Source: VRUE01 sp033856195 (GTDB lineage Bacteria; Actinomycetota; Thermoleophilia; Solirubrobacterales; 70-9). Taken from it: a stretch of 64,000 nucleotides of DNA. Positions 24,928-34,400 of the stretch are shown here, piece by piece. The notes under the pieces were generated by a model, which searched no databases, was not told the origin of the DNA, and saw only the letters and a list, made by a program, of their open reading frames with translations. The number at the start of each line of letters is the position of its first letter. The stretch's first letter is position 1. The DNA lies in assembly GCA_033856195.1 (NCBI GenBank), contig JAWVFL010000055.1, positions 62,001 through 126,000 of the forward strand, written 5' to 3'. Made by a program: the position numbers and the translations under genes.

Positions 24928-26460
24928 TCAGGAGGAAGCTTCGGGTTTGTCACTGTTGCCGGTGCTTGATTCGGTGTCGCCGGCCTGTGCTTCGGGCTGC
25001 GCTGGCTGGGCATCCGTTCCCGAGGAAGCCGGGGGTGGGGGCTTGGACGGCTGGCCTTTGCCTCCGCCTGTGCCGCCCTTTTCGGCGTGCTCCGGTGGCC
25101 CCGGGTGGGAATGTGGGCCGTGTCGTAAGCCCGACGATCCTCGGCTGGGATGCGTTTTCTTTGGCGGCGCATGGCTGTTGCCCTGGTTGGTATTGCCGTG
25201 GCCGTGGCTTTCACCGCCATTTGCTTTGTGGGCGGCGGCGGTTTCCTGGCCGTGCCGGGAGGCCTCTGGGAGCGAGGCCGGCGGTCCGTGGGAAGCGCCA
25301 TGGCCCGCGCCGACGTGTGCTGCGTCCAATGGATTCGATCCCGGTGCGCTCCCATCATTGCCGCCGCCCGTGCCCCCGTTGCTTTGCGATGGCCTGATCG
25401 TGGCGGCGCGTCCTTGGTTTGCCTGGCGGCCGTTCTCCACTTCCTCCTGCTGACCGATGCGTGCCGACTGGAGCGGGGTGGACGCAGCCGCCCCCAAGCT
25501 CGTCCCCTGGGCTGGCTTTTCAAGCCCACCCGTGTCGTCGGCGGACCCACCCGGAAGGCCGGCGTCGATCAGGCCGCCTCGATCCGCGGCCGTCACTCCA
25601 ACGGTCGCCACGACCGCCACGGTCGCCACGGCCTTCAGCGCCACCGAGGTCGCCGCAACCTTGCCCGCCCCGGCACCGGCCCCGGCCGCAACCGCGCTAC
25701 CGCCGGCGCTGGTGGCGGCCTGCCCGCCTGCCAGGCCGTGCAGGATCGAGGCCCCGAGTGCCGCGGGCAGCGGCGAGAGCGCCGCCAGGTCCTGCCGCCG
25801 CGAGCCGATCGAATCGCGAAAGGCCCGGCACTCGGCGCAGTCGCGCAGGTGCGCCTGGATATCGCGACGGCGGGTGACCCGTCCATCCGCTTCGGAGAGC
25901 TGTCTCGTCACCTGGTCGCAGCCCATCTCACGCCCCGCTTCCAGCCCGCGCAGGTTGAGCCGCGCCTCGTAGACCGTCTGCCGCGCTACCGAGGCGGAGC
26001 TGTCGAAGGCTTCGCCGATCTGCTCGTAGCCCAGTCCGGCCAGCTCGCGCATCACCAGCGCCGACCGCTGTCGCTCGGGCAGCTCGTCGAGGTCGGCGAG
26101 GAGCCGACCGAGGCGCTCGCGCAACGCCACGGTCTCGGCGATCTCCGCCGCCCCGCTCGCCTGGGCGGTGTCCAGCTCGGGCCCCTCGCGGCGCTTGCGC
26201 AGCAGGTCGATCGACTCGTTGTGCGCAACGCGGAAGAGCCACGGCTTGAGCTGGATCTCCCGCTCCTCGCCGGGCAGCGAGCGCAGCGCCTTGACCATCG
26301 TGTTCTGCAGCGCTTCCTGGGCGTCCTCGGGCCGGCCCAGGATCGAGAGGCAGAAGCGGTAGAGATCCTGGTGGTAGCGGCGGTAGATCGCCGTGAAGGC
26401 CCGTTCGTCGCCGTCGGTGGCCTGGCGGGCAAGCCGCGCGTCGGAGAGCAGCGGTGTCAT
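24928..26460 (-). CDS. ECF-type sigma factor fused to zinc-finger, membrane segment and long disordered tail
   Basis: 510 aa. Sigma region 2 (about 20-90) and region 4 (about 125-175, with LPERQRSALVMRELAGLGYEQIGE) are clear. A zinc-finger of anti-sigma type follows (HLRDCAECRAF, 204-214), then a hydrophobic segment (about 268-292). The last 200 residues are Gly/Pro/His/Ser-rich and disordered. The domain order is that of a sigma factor and its own anti-sigma in one chain, so activity may be controlled by the membrane-bound tail. Likely targets include surface or stress genes; the divergent neighbour is alaS. Confidence 0.8.
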   Translation of the reverse strand: MTPLLSDARLARQATDGDERAFTAIYRRYHQDLYRFCLSILGRPEDAQEALQNTMVKALRSLPGEEREIQLKPWLFRVAHNESIDLLRKRREGPELDTAQASGAAEIAETVALRERLGRLLADLDELPERQRSALVMRELAGLGYEQIGEAFDSSASVARQTVYEARLNLRGLEAGREMGCDQVTRQLSEADGRVTRRRDIQAHLRDCAECRAFRDSIGSRRQDLAALSPLPAALGASILHGLAGGQAATSAGGSAVAAGAGAGAGKVAATSVALKAVATVAVVATVGVTAADRGGLIDAGLPGGSADDTGGLEKPAQGTSLGAAASTPLQSARIGQQEEVENGRQANQGRAATIRPSQSNGGTGGGNDGSAPGSNPLDAAHVGAGHGASHGPPASLPEASRHGQETAAAHKANGGESHGHGNTNQGNSHAPPKKTHPSRGSSGLRHGPHSHPGPPEHAEKGGTGGGKGQPSKPPPPASSGTDAQPAQPEAQAGDTESSTGNSDKPEASS

Positions 26461-26568
26461 CTCTCGGTCGTCTCTGCACCGATGGCCATCCAGTCAAGAG
26501 TAGGGGCAGTCCATCCAGTTCTTCAACGCCGGGCGAGCGTGTCTGTCAGCCCGTAGGCTCTGCGATTC

Positions 26569-29265
26569 ATGAAGGCAGCCGAGATCCGCCAGACCTACCT
26601 CTCCTTCTTCGCCGAGCGCGGGCACAAGATCGTGCCCTCGGCCCCGCTGGTCCCCTCGGTCCACGATCCTTCGGTGCTGCTGACGACCGCCGGCATGCAG
26701 CCGTTCAAGCCCTACTTCCTCGGCCGCGAGAAGCCGCCCGCGCCGCGACTGGCCGACGTGCAGAAGTGCTTCCGCACGACCGACATCGAGGAGGTCGGCA
26801 ACACCGCCCGCCACCTCACCTTCTTCGAGATGCTCGGCAACTGGAGCTTTGGCGACTACTTCAAGGAGGAGTCGATCCCCTGGGGTTGGGAGCTCTCCAC
26901 GCAGGGCTTCGGCATGGATCCCGAGCGGATCTGGGTCACCGTCTTCGGCGGCGACGAGGAGCTGGGGCTCGGCCCCGACGAGGAGGCGATCGATATCTGG
27001 CGCCGGGTCGGCGTGCCCGACGAGCGCATCGTCCGCCTTGGCCGCGAGGACAACTTCTGGCAAGCCGGCCCGGCCGGGCCCTGCGGCCCGTGCTCGGAGC
27101 TCTACATCGATCGCGGCGAGGAGTTCGGCGCCGATGACGAGCGGCCCGGGGACGACACCGACCGCTTCCTCGAGTTCTGGAACCACGTCTTCATGAGCTA
27201 CGACCTCGGCAAGGACGGCTCGCTGACGGAGCTGCCGATGCGCAACATCGACACCGGTATGGGACTCGACCGCATGGCGGCGATCCTCCAGGACGTCCCG
27301 TCGGTCTACGAGACAGATCTGGTCAGGCCGCTGATCGATCTCGCCGAGGAGATGTCCGGCCGCTCTTACGCCGATGGCGGCGCGGTTACCCGCGCGATGC
27401 GGATCGTCGCCGACCATTCGCGCGGCGCGGCCTTCCTGATCGCCGACGGGGTCGTGCCCTCCAACGAGGACCGCGGCTACATCCTGCGCCGGATCATGCG
27501 CCGGGCAATCCAGCAGGGCCGCACGCTCGGGCTCGAGGCGCCCTGGCTGGGCCGCTTCGCCGAGCGCACGATCGAGGTGATGGGCGACGCTTATCCGGAG
27601 CTGGTCGCCGAGCGGGACACGATCGCCCGCTGGGTCGGCGACGAGGAGGAGAGCTTCGGCCGCACGCTGGAGCGCGGCACCGAGCTGCTCGAACGGCTGG
27701 TCGAGACGGCGAAGGAGTCCGGGACATCGTGGATCGAGGCCGCCGACGCCTTCGAGCTCCACGACACCTACGGCTTTCCCTATGACCTGACCAAGGAGCT
27801 GCTCGCCGAACAGGGGCTCTCGGTCGACGACGGTGGCTTCGAGGAGCTGATGGAGGAGCAGCGGCAGCGCTCCCGCGTCGGGTCCGCGACCGCGCACGGA
27901 TCTGAGGACCGCCACGAGCGGGTGATCGCCTTCGCCGGCTCGGCCGCGCCGACCCACTTCGTAGGCTACGAGATGCTGCGCTCGACCACCGGCCTCGCCG
28001 CAGTCGAGCGCGAGAACGGCCGCGCCCTGGTCAAGCTCGAGGAGAGCCCCTTCTACGCCGAGGGGGGCGGCCAGGTCGCCGACTCGGGAACGATCAGCTG
28101 GGAGAGTGGGGAGGCGGAAGTCGTCGACGTCTACCGGGTCGGCGACGACCAGGTGCTCGAGGTCGTCCCTCGCCGCCCCCGGACGCGGGAGCAAGGACGC
28201 GAGGCTGCCGGGGGTGATGAGCGCGTCCTTGCGGGAGCAGAGGAAGCGGCGGTTGTCGCTCAGGTCGATCGCGAGACCCGCCACGCGACGATGCGCAACC
28301 ACACCGCCACGCACCTGCTCCACGCTGCTTTGCGCGAGCAGCTAGGCACCCACGTACGCCAGGCGGGCTCGGCTGTGCGCCCCGACAAGCTGCGCTTCGA
28401 CTTCACCCACGGCCAGGGACTGAGCGCCGAGGAGCTGCGCCAGGTCGAGGGCCGGGTCAACGAGTGGATCAAGGCGAGCCGGCCGGTGCGCTGGCTGGAG
28501 ATGGAGCGGGCCGAGGCAGAGCGCCTGGGCGCGATGGCGCTCTTCGGCGAGAAGTACGGCGAGTGGGTGCGGATGGTCGAGGTCGAGGGCGTCTCGCGCG
28601 AGCTCTGCGGCGGCACCCATGTCGCCAACACGGCCGAGATCGGCATCTTCAAGATCGCCTCGGAGGGCTCCAGCGCCGCCAACGTTCGCCGCATCGAGGC
28701 GCTCAGCGGCCCGGCGGCGATCGACTGGTTCCGCGAGCGCGAGGAGCGGCTGGACGAGGTCGGCGAGCTGCTCGGCTCGCCCCAGGACCCGATCGCGGGG
28801 GCCCGCCGCGCCGCCGAGCGGCTGAAGGAAGCCGAGGGCGAAAGGAAGCGCGACTGGGAGCAGCGCCTGAAGGAAGACGTGAAGCAATTCGCCGAGGCGG
28901 CGGTCGATGTCGCCGGGGTCAAGGTGGTCTCTCACGATCAGCCCTTGCTGGCCGACCCGAAGCAGTTGCTCGGCCTTGCGAAGCAGATTCAGGCGACCTT
29001 GGACGACGGGGAGGAGTCGGTCGTGATGCTGGGAGGCGTCGCGGGTACGGAGCCGGGAGACAAGGTCGGCCTCGTCATCCTTCTTTCCGAAGCTGCCGTG
29101 GGCCGAGGTCTGTCCGCCGCTGAGCTGATTCGCGAGGCCGCAAAATCGATCGGCGGCGGTGGAGGCGGCAGCCCCGAGATGGCCCAGGCGGGCGGCAGGG
29201 ACTCCGGAAAGATCGGCGATGCCATCGAGGTTGCCCGGCAAATGATCGAGCAGAGGCTCGGCTAG
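26569..29265 (+). CDS. alaS: Alanyl-tRNA synthetase
   Basis: 898 aa, full length. The class II core (VQKCFRTTDIEEVGNTARHL, FEMLGNWSFGDYFK), the editing domain zinc site HTATHLLH and CGGTH, and a C-terminal glycine-rich C-Ala domain are present. TAGGCT (26554-26559) ends nine bases before the ATG: likely leaderless. Residues about 535-559 (RRPRTREQGREAAGGDER...) are encoded by a 73-bp palindromic repeat also found at the start of aroKB; it sits in the beta-barrel before the editing domain and keeps the frame. Confidence 0.95.
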   Translation: MKAAEIRQTYLSFFAERGHKIVPSAPLVPSVHDPSVLLTTAGMQPFKPYFLGREKPPAPRLADVQKCFRTTDIEEVGNTARHLTFFEMLGNWSFGDYFKEESIPWGWELSTQGFGMDPERIWVTVFGGDEELGLGPDEEAIDIWRRVGVPDERIVRLGREDNFWQAGPAGPCGPCSELYIDRGEEFGADDERPGDDTDRFLEFWNHVFMSYDLGKDGSLTELPMRNIDTGMGLDRMAAILQDVPSVYETDLVRPLIDLAEEMSGRSYADGGAVTRAMRIVADHSRGAAFLIADGVVPSNEDRGYILRRIMRRAIQQGRTLGLEAPWLGRFAERTIEVMGDAYPELVAERDTIARWVGDEEESFGRTLERGTELLERLVETAKESGTSWIEAADAFELHDTYGFPYDLTKELLAEQGLSVDDGGFEELMEEQRQRSRVGSATAHGSEDRHERVIAFAGSAAPTHFVGYEMLRSTTGLAAVERENGRALVKLEESPFYAEGGGQVADSGTISWESGEAEVVDVYRVGDDQVLEVVPRRPRTREQGREAAGGDERVLAGAEEAAVVAQVDRETRHATMRNHTATHLLHAALREQLGTHVRQAGSAVRPDKLRFDFTHGQGLSAEELRQVEGRVNEWIKASRPVRWLEMERAEAERLGAMALFGEKYGEWVRMVEVEGVSRELCGGTHVANTAEIGIFKIASEGSSAANVRRIEALSGPAAIDWFREREERLDEVGELLGSPQDPIAGARRAAERLKEAEGERKRDWEQRLKEDVKQFAEAAVDVAGVKVVSHDQPLLADPKQLLGLAKQIQATLDDGEESVVMLGGVAGTEPGDKVGLVILLSEAAVGRGLSAAELIREAAKSIGGGGGGSPEMAQAGGRDSGKIGDAIEVARQMIEQRLG
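28172..28244 (-). repeat. Dispersed palindromic repeat, copy 1 (inside alaS)
   Basis: About 80 percent identical to 32733-32805 in opposite orientation. The core inverted repeat GCAAGGACGCG ... CGCGTCCTTGC encloses 19-20 nt. Confidence 0.7.
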
Positions 29266-29669
29266 TGCGCGTCCTCGCCCTCGACCACGGCACCGCTCGG
29301 ATCGGCTGCGCGATCTCCGACCCGAGCGGCACCCTGGCGACGCCGCTGCCGGTGATCGAACCGCCCGTCGCCCGCTCGGTCGCCGACCTCGTCGCCAAGC
29401 ACGAGGTCGAGGTCGTCGTCGTCGGCCTGCCGCTCCATCTCAGTGGCGAGGAAGGCAGCCAGGCCGCCCTGACCCGCAGCTTCTGCGTCGAACTCGAAGC
29501 CCTCCTTGACGTCCCGGTCGAGACCTACGACGAGCGACTTACCACGCGGATGGCCGAGGCGAGCAAGCGCGAAGGCGCCGCCGCCGCACCCGACTCACTC
29601 GCCGCCGCGCACCTGCTGCAGGCCTACCTCGCCGGTCGCGCCGCGATCGAGGAGCGCGACGATGAGTGA
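29265..29669 (+). CDS. ruvX: RuvX/YqgF Holliday-junction resolvase-like protein
   Basis: 134 aa, GTG sharing one base with the alaS stop. RNase H-like fold: VLALDHGTARIGCAISD (first Asp), VVVGLPLHLSGEEG (conserved G-LP-P/L region), YDERLTT (Glu) and an Asp in the last helix. In E. coli the orthologue trims pre-16S rRNA. It is followed by mltG, as in many bacteria. Confidence 0.9.
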   Translation: MRVLALDHGTARIGCAISDPSGTLATPLPVIEPPVARSVADLVAKHEVEVVVVGLPLHLSGEEGSQAALTRSFCVELEALLDVPVETYDERLTTRMAEASKREGAAAAPDSLAAAHLLQAYLAGRAAIEERDDE

Positions 29670-30657
29670 CGACCCACTGGCCGAGGAGCGGGCGAGACGC
29701 CGCCGCGAACGCGAAGCGCGTCGGGCAGAGGCTGCCCCGGAGCCCGAGCCCCCCACGGCCCGCAAGGCCAAGGCCGCGAAGGCGTCCAAGCCTCCCGAGT
29801 CCCGCCACCCGAACCGCCGACGGCTCGGTATCGCCGCCGGGCTTGCCGTCGTCTTCCTCGGCATCGCGGCGATCGCGGCGCTCGCCTACGAGCACTTCCA
29901 CCGCAGCACGCCGCCGCCGGTGGTGATCCGCACGATCACGGTGACTATCCCGGAGGGCTACACCCGCTCCCAGACCGCGGAAATCGCCAAGCAGGAAGGT
30001 CTGCGCGGCAACTACGAGCAGGCCAGCCTGCATTCGAAATACCTCAACCCGGCCAAGTACGGCGGGAAGGGCGCAAAGGACCTCGAGGGCTTCCTCTTCC
30101 CCGACACGTTCGAGCTGGAAAAGCACGCGAGCGCGGCCGATCTGGTCCAGCTGCAGCTCGAAGACTTCAAGCGGCGCATCGCCGGGGTCGACATGGGCTA
30201 CGCCCGCTCGAAGAACCTGACCATCTACGATGTGATCACGATCGCCTCGATGATCGAGGACGAGGCGGGACTGGAAAGCCAGCGCAAGCTCGTCGCCGCG
30301 GTGATCTACAACCGCCTGCACGACGGGATGCCGCTGGGCATCGACGCGACGACCCGCTTCGCCACCGGCAACTACACCGAGCCGCTGACCGAATCGGAAC
30401 TGGCGATCGACTCGCCATACAACACGCGCACCAACACCGGCCTGCCGCCGGGGCCGATCGACAGTCCCGGCCTCGCCTCGATCGAAGCCGCCGCACATCC
30501 GGCCAAGGTCGACTACCTCTTCTACGTGGCCGAACCCGGTGCCTGCAACAAGCTCGCCTTCTCCTCGACCGAAGCCGAATTCAACGCCGACGTCGAAGGC
30601 TACAACTCGGCCCGCGAAGCGGCCGGCGGCAACTCGCCGGACAACTGCGGGGAATAG
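29662..30657 (+). CDS. mltG: Endolytic murein transglycosylase MltG
   Basis: 331 aa from ATG 29662, overlapping ruvX by 8 bp; the longer frame lies inside ruvX. A basic cytoplasmic tail (1-52), one membrane segment (about 55-75, IAAGLAVVFLGIAAIAALA) and the YceG domain follow. The catalytic Glu is in ASMIEDEAG, and NTGLPPGPI is the usual substrate-cleft motif. It cuts nascent glycan strands and ends their growth. Confidence 0.92.
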   Translation: MSDDPLAEERARRRREREARRAEAAPEPEPPTARKAKAAKASKPPESRHPNRRRLGIAAGLAVVFLGIAAIAALAYEHFHRSTPPPVVIRTITVTIPEGYTRSQTAEIAKQEGLRGNYEQASLHSKYLNPAKYGGKGAKDLEGFLFPDTFELEKHASAADLVQLQLEDFKRRIAGVDMGYARSKNLTIYDVITIASMIEDEAGLESQRKLVAAVIYNRLHDGMPLGIDATTRFATGNYTEPLTESELAIDSPYNTRTNTGLPPGPIDSPGLASIEAAAHPAKVDYLFYVAEPGACNKLAFSSTEAEFNADVEGYNSAREAAGGNSPDNCGE

Positions 30658-30660
30658 CCG

Positions 30661-31452
30661 GTGCCTCGCCTCGCCGTCCTCGGCTACCCGGTCGGCCACT
30701 CGCGCTCGCCGGCGATGCACACCGCCGCCTTGGCTGAGCTCGGGTTGGGCGAAGAGTGGAGCTACGAGGCGATCGAGGTCGCTCCCGATGCCTTCGAGGC
30801 GCGCGTGCACGCGATGCCAGGCGAAGGCTTCGCCGGCTCCAACGTCACGGTGCCCCACAAGGGCGCCGCGCTCTCCCTGGCCGACGAGCTCTCCGAGACC
30901 GCCCGCGAGATCGGCGCCGCCAACACGCTCGTCTTCGCCGACGGCGAGGTCCGGGCGGAAAACACGGACGCCGAGGGGTTCCGGCGTTCCCTCCCCGGCT
31001 CCCCCGCCGGTAAGCGCGCGCTGGTGCTCGGCGCGGGCGGCGCCGCCCGTGCGGTCGTCTGGGCGCTGCTGCGCGAGGGAGCATCGGTGGACGTCTGGAA
31101 CCGCACGGCGCTGCGCTCCCAGCACCTCTGCGAGGAACTCGGCGGCGAGAGCGTCGTCGCGCCCGACCAGGGAACGTATGAGCTGCTGGTCAATACGACC
31201 GCGGTCGGCCTCGGCGGCGAGGATCCGTTCGCCGAGCTGCCCCTGGCGGCCGGGGCCTTCGAGTCCGGCCAGACCGTCGTCGACATGGTCTACGGCGGCG
31301 AGCCAACCGCTCTGCTGCGCGCTGCCGAAGCGGCCGGAGCGACCACGGTCGACGGCATCGAGATCCTCGTCCAGCAAGGCGCCCTCTCCTTGGAAACCTG
31401 GACCGGCCGCCCCGCCCCGCTAGACACGATGCGTGCCGCCGCCCGGGGCTGA
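30661..31452 (+). CDS. aroE: Shikimate dehydrogenase
   Basis: 263 aa, GTG start 3 bp after the mltG stop. Substrate motifs GYPVGHSRSPAMH and NVTVPHKG (catalytic Lys), AENTDAEGF (Asp), then the NADP Rossmann loop VLGAGGAARAVV. It reduces 3-dehydroshikimate. Start of the shikimate block of this window. Confidence 0.93.
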   Translation: MPRLAVLGYPVGHSRSPAMHTAALAELGLGEEWSYEAIEVAPDAFEARVHAMPGEGFAGSNVTVPHKGAALSLADELSETAREIGAANTLVFADGEVRAENTDAEGFRRSLPGSPAGKRALVLGAGGAARAVVWALLREGASVDVWNRTALRSQHLCEELGGESVVAPDQGTYELLVNTTAVGLGGEDPFAELPLAAGAFESGQTVVDMVYGGEPTALLRAAEAAGATTVDGIEILVQQGALSLETWTGRPAPLDTMRAAARG

Positions 31453-31466
31453 AGCGACCCTGCTCT

Positions 31467-31515
31467 GCTGACTTCGTCTTTACTCGCCCATAGGGCGAAC
31501 AAACACAAAGTCAGC
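31467..31515. repeat. Nested inverted repeat between aroE and aroC
   Basis: GCTGACTT (31467-31474) pairs with AAGTCAGC (31508-31515), with an inner CGCCC-ATA-GGGCG hairpin. It may serve as terminator of the alaS-aroE operon or as a regulatory site for aroC, which has its own TAGCCT -10 at 31544-31549. Confidence 0.45.
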
Positions 31516-31559
31516 CTGGGGCTCTTCTTGGGCGATCCGCCGATAGCCTTGGCGCCCTG

Positions 31560-32723
31560 ATGAGCGGGTTCAGGTTCACCACAGCGGGGGAGTCGCACGG
31601 GCCGGGGCTCGTCGCGATCGTCGAGGGGATGCCGGCGGGGCTCGAGCTCGATCGGGAGGCGCTCGATCGCGACATGACGCGGCGCCAGCTCGGCCACGGG
31701 CGAGGCGGCCGGATGAAGATCGAGACCGACACCGTCGAGATCCGCTCCGGGCTGCGACACGGGCGCACGCTGGGCAGCCCGATCGCCATCCTCGTCGCCA
31801 ATCGGGACTATGCCAACTGGGAGGAGCGGATGAACCCGTGGCCGGTCGATGCCGAGGTCGACGAGGTCCATCTGCCGCGTCCAGGCCACGCCGACCTGGT
31901 CGGAGCTCAGAAGTACGGCCACGCCGACATCCGCAACGTGCTCGAGCGGGCCAGCGCCCGTGAGACCGCGGCCCGGGTCGCGGCCGGTTCGCTCGCCCGC
32001 GGCTTCCTTACTGCCCTCAACGTCAGCGTCCACAGCCACGTGACCCAGATCGCCTCGGTCACGGCTCCCGAGCGCGAGGATCTCGGCCCCGACGACTTCG
32101 GGGGAGTGGATGACGATCCGGTGCGCTGTCTCGACGCCGAGGCGAGTGCGGCGATGGTCGCGGAGATCAACCGGCTGCGCAAGGCCAACGAGAGCCTCGG
32201 CGGCACCTTCGAGGTTCGCGCCTTCGGCCTCGTGCCCGGCCTCGGCTCGCACATCTCCTGGGAAGACCGGCTCGACGGCCGGCTGGCCGGCGCGGTCGCC
32301 TCGATCCAGTCGGTCAAGGGCGTCGCGATCGGCGAAGCCTGGGACGTCGCCAGTCGGCCCGGCTCGGAGGCGCACGACGAGATCTTCTGGTCCCAGGAGC
32401 GCGGCTACTTCCGCGAGACCAACCATGCCGGCGGCTTGGAGGGGGGCATGACCAACGGTCTGCCACTCTCGGTCCGCGCCGCGATCAAGCCGATATCGAC
32501 GCTGACCAAGCCACTTCGCTCGGTCGACACCGAGACCAAGGAGCCGGCCCAGGCACTGCGCGAGCGCACCGACTCGACCGTCGTGCCCGCCGCCGCCGTC
32601 GTCGCCGAGGCGATGGTCTGCCTCGTCCTTGCCCGCACCTACCGCGAGAAGTTCGGTGGCGACCACATCGACGACGTGCAGGCAGCGGTCGAGGCCTACA
32701 AGAGCCGCATCGACTTCAAATAA
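31560..32723 (+). CDS. aroC: Chorismate synthase
   Basis: 387 aa. FTTAGESHGPGLVAIVEGMP, RRQLGHGRGGRMKIE, GHADL-GAQKYGH and RASARETA identify the family. It forms chorismate from EPSP and needs reduced FMN. Leaderless start inferred from TAGCCT ten bases before the ATG. Confidence 0.95.
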   Translation: MSGFRFTTAGESHGPGLVAIVEGMPAGLELDREALDRDMTRRQLGHGRGGRMKIETDTVEIRSGLRHGRTLGSPIAILVANRDYANWEERMNPWPVDAEVDEVHLPRPGHADLVGAQKYGHADIRNVLERASARETAARVAAGSLARGFLTALNVSVHSHVTQIASVTAPEREDLGPDDFGGVDDDPVRCLDAEASAAMVAEINRLRKANESLGGTFEVRAFGLVPGLGSHISWEDRLDGRLAGAVASIQSVKGVAIGEAWDVASRPGSEAHDEIFWSQERGYFRETNHAGGLEGGMTNGLPLSVRAAIKPISTLTKPLRSVDTETKEPAQALRERTDSTVVPAAAVVAEAMVCLVLARTYREKFGGDHIDDVQAAVEAYKSRIDFK

Positions 32724-32732
32724 ATGGTCACC

Positions 32733-32805
32733 TCCTCTGCTCTCGCACGTATGCGCTCGTCATACCCGGCGATCTCGCATCCGTGCTTCCGCGTCCGGGG
32801 GTGGC
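32733..32805 (+). repeat. Dispersed palindromic repeat, copy 2 (start of aroKB)
   Basis: About 80 percent identical to 28244-28172 (opposite strand). The inner stem is kept with one mismatch although several bases changed (GCACGGATGCG/CGCATACGTGC read on the minus strand). The GTG start proposed for aroKB at 32783 lies inside the repeat. Confidence 0.7.
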
Positions 32806-34342
32806 CGGAAAAACCTTGAAGCCCGCTCTGGTCTTCATAGGCTTCATGGGCGCCGGCAAGTCGACCGCTCTCGCCGCGGCTCGCGACGCCGGCCTGGAGA
32901 CGGCCGAGATCGACGCGCTGATGGAAAAGGCGTTCGGCAAGCCGATTCGGCAAGCCTTTGAAGAGGACGGTGAGGACGCGTTCCGCGCCCGCGAGTCCGA
33001 GGTGGTTGGCTCGCTGCTCGAGGAAGCCGACGGCGGCGCGATCGCGCTTGGCGGTGGCAGCGTCCTCTCCGAGCGGGTGCGCAAGGCGCTCGACCGCCAC
33101 TTCGTCGTCTGGCTGCAGGTGGGTGCGCGCGAGGCCTGGCGCCGCATCGCCCGCAGCGATCGGCCTCTGGCCAGCAACGCCGAGGACGTCGAACGGCTGC
33201 TGGCGGAGCGCCTGCCGTTCTACGAGTCGCTGGCCGATGCGATCCTGCCTCCTGGCGACCGCGGCCTGGTCGCGCGGGCGATGCCCTCGCTGGTGGCGTT
33301 GACCGAGCTGCCGCTGGGGACGAAGATGCTCTGGGCGGCCAGTATTTCGGGCGAGTACCCGGTCTTCGTCGGGCCCGGGCTGCTCGGAACGGGACCGTGG
33401 CCCCTGCCGGGGCAGCGCTTCTGCGTCACCGACGACGCCGTCGGTCCGCTCTACGCTCAGCAGCTCGAACCCCTTGCGGCGACCGTCGAAGTCCAGCCCG
33501 GAGAGACGGCGAAGACGATGGCGGAGGCCGAGCGGGTCCTTCGCGAGCTGGCCAACGCTGGGATGACCCGCGAGGACCATGTCGTGGCGCTGGGCGGCGG
33601 GGTGGTCGGGGACCTGGCCGGCTTCTGCGCTCACCTCTACCAACGCGGTGTCCCGGTCGTCCAGGCGCCGACCACCTTGGTTGCCCAGGTCGACTCCGCC
33701 TACGGCGGCAAGACCGGCGTCGACCTGCCAGAGGGCAAGAACTACGCCGGCGCCTATCACCTGCCCGCCGCTGTGCTCGCCGATACGACGACCCTGGCCA
33801 GCCTGCCTCGCGAGGAGCTCGCGGCCGGCTTCGTCGAGGTACTCAAGACCGGCCTCTTGGCGGGTGGCGAGCTCTGGGAGCGGGTTCGAGACATCGAGCG
33901 CCTTGATCCAGATCGCCTTGCCGGGCTCGCCTTCGCCTGCGCCCGCTACAAGTGCGAGATCGTCGCCGCCGACGAGCGCGACCTCGGCTTGCGCGCGGTG
34001 CTCAACCTCGGCCACACAGTCGGCCACGCGATCGAGGCGGCCAGCGACTACAAGCGCTACCGCCACGGCGAAGCGGTCGGGCTCGGCCTGCTCGCGGCGC
34101 TGCGTCTCTCCGACGCGCCCGAACTGCGTGGCGAGGTCGAGGCGATCATGCTGCGCCACCAACTGCCGGTTGCGCTCGACTCCGCGATCTCCGCCGATGC
34201 CGTGATCGACGCCTTGCAGCGCGACAAGAAGCGGACCGCGGCCGGGGTCGGCTTCGTCCTGCTCGCCGAGCCGGGCACGCCTCAAATCGGCCAGCTCGTC
34301 GATCCGACTAAGGTCCGAGCCGCCGTGGAGGAGCTGCAATGA
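32783..34342 (+). CDS. aroKB: Shikimate kinase / 3-dehydroquinate synthase fusion
   Basis: Up to 519 aa. Residues about 13-175 are shikimate kinase: FIGFMGAGKST (Walker A), a DxD-like EIDALME, GGGSVLS. Residues about 180-519 are dehydroquinate synthase: EVQPGETAKTM, ALGGGVVGDLAGF, APTTLVAQVDSAYGGKTGVD and NLGHTVGHAIEA with metal ligands. One chain thus does steps 2 and 5 of the shikimate pathway. The start is uncertain: GTG 32783 and GTG 32801 lie in a mobile-looking repeat; TTG 32816 is the first codon after it. Confidence 0.9.
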   Translation: MLPRPGVAGKTLKPALVFIGFMGAGKSTALAAARDAGLETAEIDALMEKAFGKPIRQAFEEDGEDAFRARESEVVGSLLEEADGGAIALGGGSVLSERVRKALDRHFVVWLQVGAREAWRRIARSDRPLASNAEDVERLLAERLPFYESLADAILPPGDRGLVARAMPSLVALTELPLGTKMLWAASISGEYPVFVGPGLLGTGPWPLPGQRFCVTDDAVGPLYAQQLEPLAATVEVQPGETAKTMAEAERVLRELANAGMTREDHVVALGGGVVGDLAGFCAHLYQRGVPVVQAPTTLVAQVDSAYGGKTGVDLPEGKNYAGAYHLPAAVLADTTTLASLPREELAAGFVEVLKTGLLAGGELWERVRDIERLDPDRLAGLAFACARYKCEIVAADERDLGLRAVLNLGHTVGHAIEAASDYKRYRHGEAVGLGLLAALRLSDAPELRGEVEAIMLRHQLPVALDSAISADAVIDALQRDKKRTAAGVGFVLLAEPGTPQIGQLVDPTKVRAAVEELQ

Positions 34343-34400
34343 GCTTCCGCTGTTCCTTTCCCTCGCTATGTCTCGACAAGGCACAGGGGAGGGGTCGTCG

